DNA of 64,000 nucleotides from JADKAV01 sp041393775 (GTDB taxonomy: Bacteria; Actinomycetota; Actinomycetes; S36-B12; UBA10799). The stretch covers positions 558,001 through 622,000 of the forward strand of contig JAWKJM010000003.1 in the NCBI GenBank assembly GCA_041393775.1, written 5' to 3'. The notes below the pieces were generated by a model, which was not told the origin of the DNA, searched no databases, and saw only the letters and a program-made list of their open reading frames with translations. Positions 61,008 through 64,000 of the stretch are shown here, in pieces; positions within the stretch are counted from its first letter, which is position 1; each line of letters opens with the position of its first letter. Made by a program: the position numbers and the translations under genes.

Positions 61008-61589
61008 CTAGCCTTCGATGATCCTGCCGGCGCCGGCGAAGCGGCCCATCCAGTACCGGTTGTGGATGCTGTCGATGCGCACGTCGGTGCGGGGGTTGGT
61101 CGCGTGGACCATTTTGCCCCTTCCGATGTACATGGACACGTGTTGCGATCCACCGCGGCCGTAGAACAGCAGATCGCCGGGCTTGAGGTATTTCATGCCC
61201 ACACGGCGGGCCCGGTTCATCTGGGCGCCGGAGTAGTGGGGCAGGTACCTGCCGGTGGCCTTCTTGTAGACATACTGCGTGAAGCCCGAGCAGTCGAAGC
61301 GGTTCGGGCCTGCGGCGCCGGCGACGTACTGCTTGCCGAGCTGGTTCAGGCCCACCCGGACCAGTGACGAACGGGCGCGGTTGGCGCGCTTCCTCTGACG
61401 TTGGCGCTTGGCCTTCTTCTTCTGGGCCTTGGTCTTGGCTTTGGCTTGGACCGCTTGGGTCTGGACCGAGGCGGCCGGGGCGGCGCCTGCCGTCGTCGTA
61501 GTGATCAACGGGAGTCCGCCCACGAGGACCGCGCCGGCGCTCAAGGTGGCTGCCGTTCGCAGGCGTGGTGAGTGCGCGACTGAGCGCAT
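61008..61589 (-). CDS. NlpC/P60 cell-wall endopeptidase
   Basis: 193 aa. Signal peptide (TAATLSAGAVLVGGLPLITT), then a Lys/Arg-rich linker (QAKAKTKAQKKKAKRQRQRK) that may bind the wall. The C40 domain has Cys100 (FDCSGF), His150 (SQHVSMYIG) and His162 (VHATNP). It cuts peptidoglycan stem peptides. ATG 61589 has GAAGGAAGAG seven bases upstream, so it is preferred to ATG 61610. Preceded by a c-di-AMP riboswitch. Confidence 0.9.
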   Translation of the reverse strand: MRSVAHSPRLRTAATLSAGAVLVGGLPLITTTTAGAAPAASVQTQAVQAKAKTKAQKKKAKRQRQRKRANRARSSLVRVGLNQLGKQYVAGAAGPNRFDCSGFTQYVYKKATGRYLPHYSGAQMNRARRVGMKYLKPGDLLFYGRGGSQHVSMYIGRGKMVHATNPRTDVRIDSIHNRYWMGRFAGAGRIIEG

Positions 61590-61610
61590 CGAGTATCTCT
61601 TCCTTCTCAT

Positions 61611-61790
61611 GCCGCCTGCCGGGTTAGCTGTCGGGCTCGGGCAGAGAAGTGCCCTACCGCGCGTGCAGATTCGCCCCAGTTACTCGGGTCCCCGGTGCAT
61701 CGATGTGATGCTTCGGCGGTGTCCGGCCCGCAGGTTCTTCCCACAGACTTGCCGGACTCGCTTTGTCGAAGGTACCCCGCGATCGGGGGC
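61611..61790 (-). promoter_or_regulatory. c-di-AMP (ydaO-yuaA) riboswitch
   Basis: On the minus strand the stretch has GGGGTACCTTCGAC, later CCGGGGACCC and TGGGGCGAAT, then GAGCCCGACAGCTAACC and CGGCAGGC. This order and wording are those of actinobacterial ydaO elements controlling Rpf and NlpC/P60 cell-wall genes. It lies between serS/HAD and nlpC. Family knowledge says c-di-AMP turns expression off; no anti-terminator was worked out here. Confidence 0.82.
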
Positions 61791-61813
61791 TCGGAAACCG
61801 TCTGTGAACGAAC

Positions 61814-62548
61814 TCACGCGCCTGTGAATTGGCTCACAGAACCCCCCGCGATCAGCACTTCGAGCAGTTGCGCGACCCCGTCCTGCCCCGGTCCCGGCAG
61901 AACGTGGTCGGCGATCTGCCTGAGCCATGCGTGCCCCGATTCGACAGTCAGCGCGATGTCCGCGGATTCCAGAAGTGCCAGATCGTTGGGCATGTCCCCG
62001 ATCGCGATGTAGGTGCGTCCCGGCCACCGCTCGGCCCGCAGTCGGTCCACCGCGTTCGCCTTCGTGACCCCACCAGGTCCCATTTCGATGAGTAGTCGTC
62101 CGGATGCCGAATGCGTCGGTTCGACCAGATGTCCGACGACACCGTGCACTTCGGCGAGCACGCCGTCGACATCCCGATGGTCTAGGTCCGGTAACGCGGC
62201 GAGGATCTTCAGGGTGTGGCCGTGCCACTGCTCGGTGTGGAACACGAAGTCCGTGTGAAGGTCTCGCAGAACGGCATGGACCTCGTCGACCGTCTCAGGG
62301 TCGATCCCGTCGATGTGGATCGGGTCGTCGCCTGCCAGGGTCACGGCCCCGTTGGCGCACACGGTGACCGGACGGTAACCGGTCGCCTCGTACACCTCCG
62401 GCAACCAGCGCGGCGGACGGCCCGTGGCGTACATCACCTCGATCCCAGCCGCACCGGCGCTCTGCAGGGCCTCCCGGGTCCGATCGGAGACCGTGAAGTC
62501 GGGCCGCAGGAGCGTGCCGTCGAGGTCCGTTGCGATCAGGTACGGCAT
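61814..62548 (-). CDS. HAD-superfamily Cof-type phosphatase
   Basis: 244 aa. LIATDLDGTLLRPDFTVS is motif I (D-x-D), MYATGRPPRW motif II, a cap domain follows, then GGVTKANAVDRLRAERWPGR with the motif III Lys and YIAIGDMPNDLALLESA motif IV. It dephosphorylates small metabolites, commonly sugar phosphates or FMN. Starts three bases after serS, so it is in one operon; the same pairing occurs in other actinobacteria. Substrate not assignable. Confidence 0.88.
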   Translation of the reverse strand: MPYLIATDLDGTLLRPDFTVSDRTREALQSAGAAGIEVMYATGRPPRWLPEVYEATGYRPVTVCANGAVTLAGDDPIHIDGIDPETVDEVHAVLRDLHTDFVFHTEQWHGHTLKILAALPDLDHRDVDGVLAEVHGVVGHLVEPTHSASGRLLIEMGPGGVTKANAVDRLRAERWPGRTYIAIGDMPNDLALLESADIALTVESGHAWLRQIADHVLPGPGQDGVAQLLEVLIAGGSVSQFTGA

Positions 62549-62551
62549 CGG

Positions 62552-63817
62552 TTAGATGGGCGTCAACTCGCTGCGACCGCCGAGGAAGGGCTGCAGCGCC
62601 TCGGGGACCGCCACGGACCCGTCGGGACGCTGATGGTTCTCGAGCAACGCCACGATCGTGCGGGTGATCGCCGTCAGCGTCCCGTTGAGTGTGGCCACCG
62701 GTGCATTGCCGCTGTCCGACTTGGAACGGATGTGCAGACGGCGGGACTGGAAGGTCGTGCAGTTCGAGGTCGACGTGAGTTCGCGGTATCGCTGCTGGCC
62801 CGGGATCCAGGCCTCGCAGTCGAACTTGCGTGCGGCGCTCGAACCCAGATCCCCGGTGGCGACGTCGATCACCCGGAAGGGGATCTCCAAGGTCTCTAGG
62901 AACTGGACCTCGCAGTCGAGCAAGCGCTGATGCTCCGTCACGGCGTCCTCGGGGGCGCAGAACGAGAACATCTCGACCTTGTCGAACCAGTGCACCCGGA
63001 AGATCCCGCGAGTGTCCTTGCCGTGCGCGCCCGCCTCCCGCCGGAAACACGGTGAGAAGCCGGCGTAGCGCAGCGGGAGCGAGTCGAGGATCTCGTCGCT
63101 GTGATAGGCCGCCAGGGGGACCTCCGCGGTGCCCACGAGGTACATGTCGTCGTCGGGCAGGTGGTAGACGTTCTCGGCTGCCTGGCCAAGGAAGCCGGTA
63201 CCGGCCATCGCGGACGGTCGTACCAGCGCCGGCGGGATCACCGGTGTGAAGCCGTTGCGCTGGGCCTGGGCCATCGCGAAGTTGACGAGGGCGAGTTCGA
63301 GCAGGGCGCCTTGGCCCGTGAGGTAGTAGAACCGCGAGCCCGACACTTTCGCGCCACGGGCGATGTCTATCGCCCCGAGCATCTCACCGAGTTGCACGTG
63401 GTCACGGGGCTGGAACCCCTCATCGGCGAAGTCACGCGGTTCTCCGCGCTTGTCCATCACGGTGAAGTCGTCCTCGGTGCCCACGGGGGCTGAGGGGTCC
63501 ACGAGGTTGGACAGCGCCATCGCGGTTTCGGTCAGTGCTTCCTGACTTGTGCGTACCTGCGCCTCAGCTTGCTTGACCTGGGCTGCCAGGTCCTTGGTGC
63601 GGGCGAGCAGCGCGGGGCGTTCCTCGGCGCCGGCACCGGCCACCTGCCTGCCGAGGTCCTTCTGTTCGGCCCGCATGCTTTCGAATGCGGCCAGCGCGCG
63701 GCGGTGGGCCAGGTCGGCGGCCACGGCAGCATCCACCAGTGTGGGGTCCTCACCGCGCCGCGCTTGGGAGTCGCGGATCCGGTCCGGGTCGGTGCGCAGA
63801 ATCTGCAGGTCGATCAC
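62552..63817 (-). CDS. serS: Seryl-tRNA synthetase
   Basis: 421 aa, full length. The N-terminal long helical arm (AEQKDLGRQVAGAGAEERPA) binds the tRNA variable arm. The class II core has FRREAGAHGKDTRGIFRVHW (motif 2) and a motif 3 with NGTLTAITRTIVALLENHQ. It charges tRNA-Ser and tRNA-Sec. GTG 63817 is six bases after TACCCT (63824-63829), a leaderless start; longer frames upstream enter a palindromic repeat. Confidence 0.96.
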   Translation of the reverse strand: MIDLQILRTDPDRIRDSQARRGEDPTLVDAAVAADLAHRRALAAFESMRAEQKDLGRQVAGAGAEERPALLARTKDLAAQVKQAEAQVRTSQEALTETAMALSNLVDPSAPVGTEDDFTVMDKRGEPRDFADEGFQPRDHVQLGEMLGAIDIARGAKVSGSRFYYLTGQGALLELALVNFAMAQAQRNGFTPVIPPALVRPSAMAGTGFLGQAAENVYHLPDDDMYLVGTAEVPLAAYHSDEILDSLPLRYAGFSPCFRREAGAHGKDTRGIFRVHWFDKVEMFSFCAPEDAVTEHQRLLDCEVQFLETLEIPFRVIDVATGDLGSSAARKFDCEAWIPGQQRYRELTSTSNCTTFQSRRLHIRSKSDSGNAPVATLNGTLTAITRTIVALLENHQRPDGSVAVPEALQPFLGGRSELTPI

Positions 63818-63823
63818 TGTCCG

Positions 63824-63829
63824 AGGGTA
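63824..63829 (-). promoter_or_regulatory. -10 element of the serS promoter
   Basis: TACCCT on the minus strand, six bases before the GTG at 63817. Confidence 0.6.
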
Positions 63830-63872
63830 TCGAGGCGATGGAGGGCTCTCAGCGGGACCAGTCAGCGCAACT

Positions 63873-63996
63873 GCCTCCATCTGCTGGCCGTCGCGTCAGA
63901 TTCCGACCCTTCGTCCAGGAGATTTGCGTCCGCAATGTCCCAGATGGCATGGTTTCAGCTGCCGACGGACCTAGCCGTCGGCCAGCAGATGGAGGC
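63873..63996. repeat. Family C palindromic element, copy 3
   Basis: GCCTCCATCTGCTGGCCG (63873-63890) and its exact complement (63979-63996) enclose 88 bp with weaker inner arms. It lies just upstream of serS and runs almost to the window end. Confidence 0.82.
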
Positions 63997-64000
63997 ACTC

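Overview
The window is high-GC DNA from a member of the Actinomycetota. The evidence is long high-GC codons, many GTG starts, TANNNT -10 hexamers placed 6-7 nt before start codons (leaderless mRNAs), a decaprenylphosphoryl-arabinose gene trio, and a c-di-AMP (ydaO-type) riboswitch before an NlpC/P60 gene. No rRNA or taxon-specific marker fixes the family. An uncultured lineage is plausible, but that is inference.

Layout. (1) 1-17633: cell-surface glycan export cluster. It holds a HAD/COG5610 protein and GT4 (+), a GT2 (-), an unusual glycosyltransferase/asparagine-synthase-like fusion (+), and a leftward operon wzm-wzt-GT2/GT4-nucleotidyltransferase-epimerase-CapD (15276 to 8186). A polytopic membrane gene and a broken second membrane gene follow. 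(2) 17636-34852: second glycan block. It holds a GtrB-like GT2, an FAD oxidoreductase, an SDR, a sugar-isomerase-like TIM barrel, several GTs, a methyltransferase, an 827-aa membrane protein, an MBOAT/AlgX-like O-acetylation pair, a DPM-like GT2 with DUF2304, an initiating phosphoglycosyltransferase, a membrane protein and an RmlC-like protein without the usual histidines. (3) 34872-37803: dprE2-dprE1-ubiA, the decaprenylphosphoryl-arabinose route. (4) 38097-44933: three paralogous secreted GH39-like hydrolases, a DUF1972 rhamnosyltransferase-like GT4 and a DUF4012 protein. (5) 45086-51728: accessory island. It holds a nuclease-like gene bracketed by two hairpins, an SRPBCC protein, a SnoaL remnant, a lipoprotein, small unknowns, a divergent XRE regulator and a degenerate tyrosine-recombinase/DDE-transposase pair, ending at tRNA-Leu(CAG). 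(6) 51735-64000: housekeeping. It holds a monooxygenase-like protein, a subtilase, an Fpg/Nei glycosylase, a GlcD-type oxidase, a glycerophosphodiesterase, larC-larB, pheA, NlpC/P60 with its riboswitch, a Cof-type HAD and serS.

How it fits together: the sugar nucleotide enzymes, the initiating transferase, the many GTs, the Wzm/Wzt exporter and the acetylation pair can together make, decorate and export a surface polysaccharide. The DPA enzymes supply arabinose donors, and the secreted hydrolases may trim or remodel the product. These pathway links are inferred from gene families and proximity.

The most striking non-coding feature is a set of 70-160 bp intergenic elements, each made of four arms forming nested palindromes. 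There are at least three unrelated sequence families, each present two or three times in this window.
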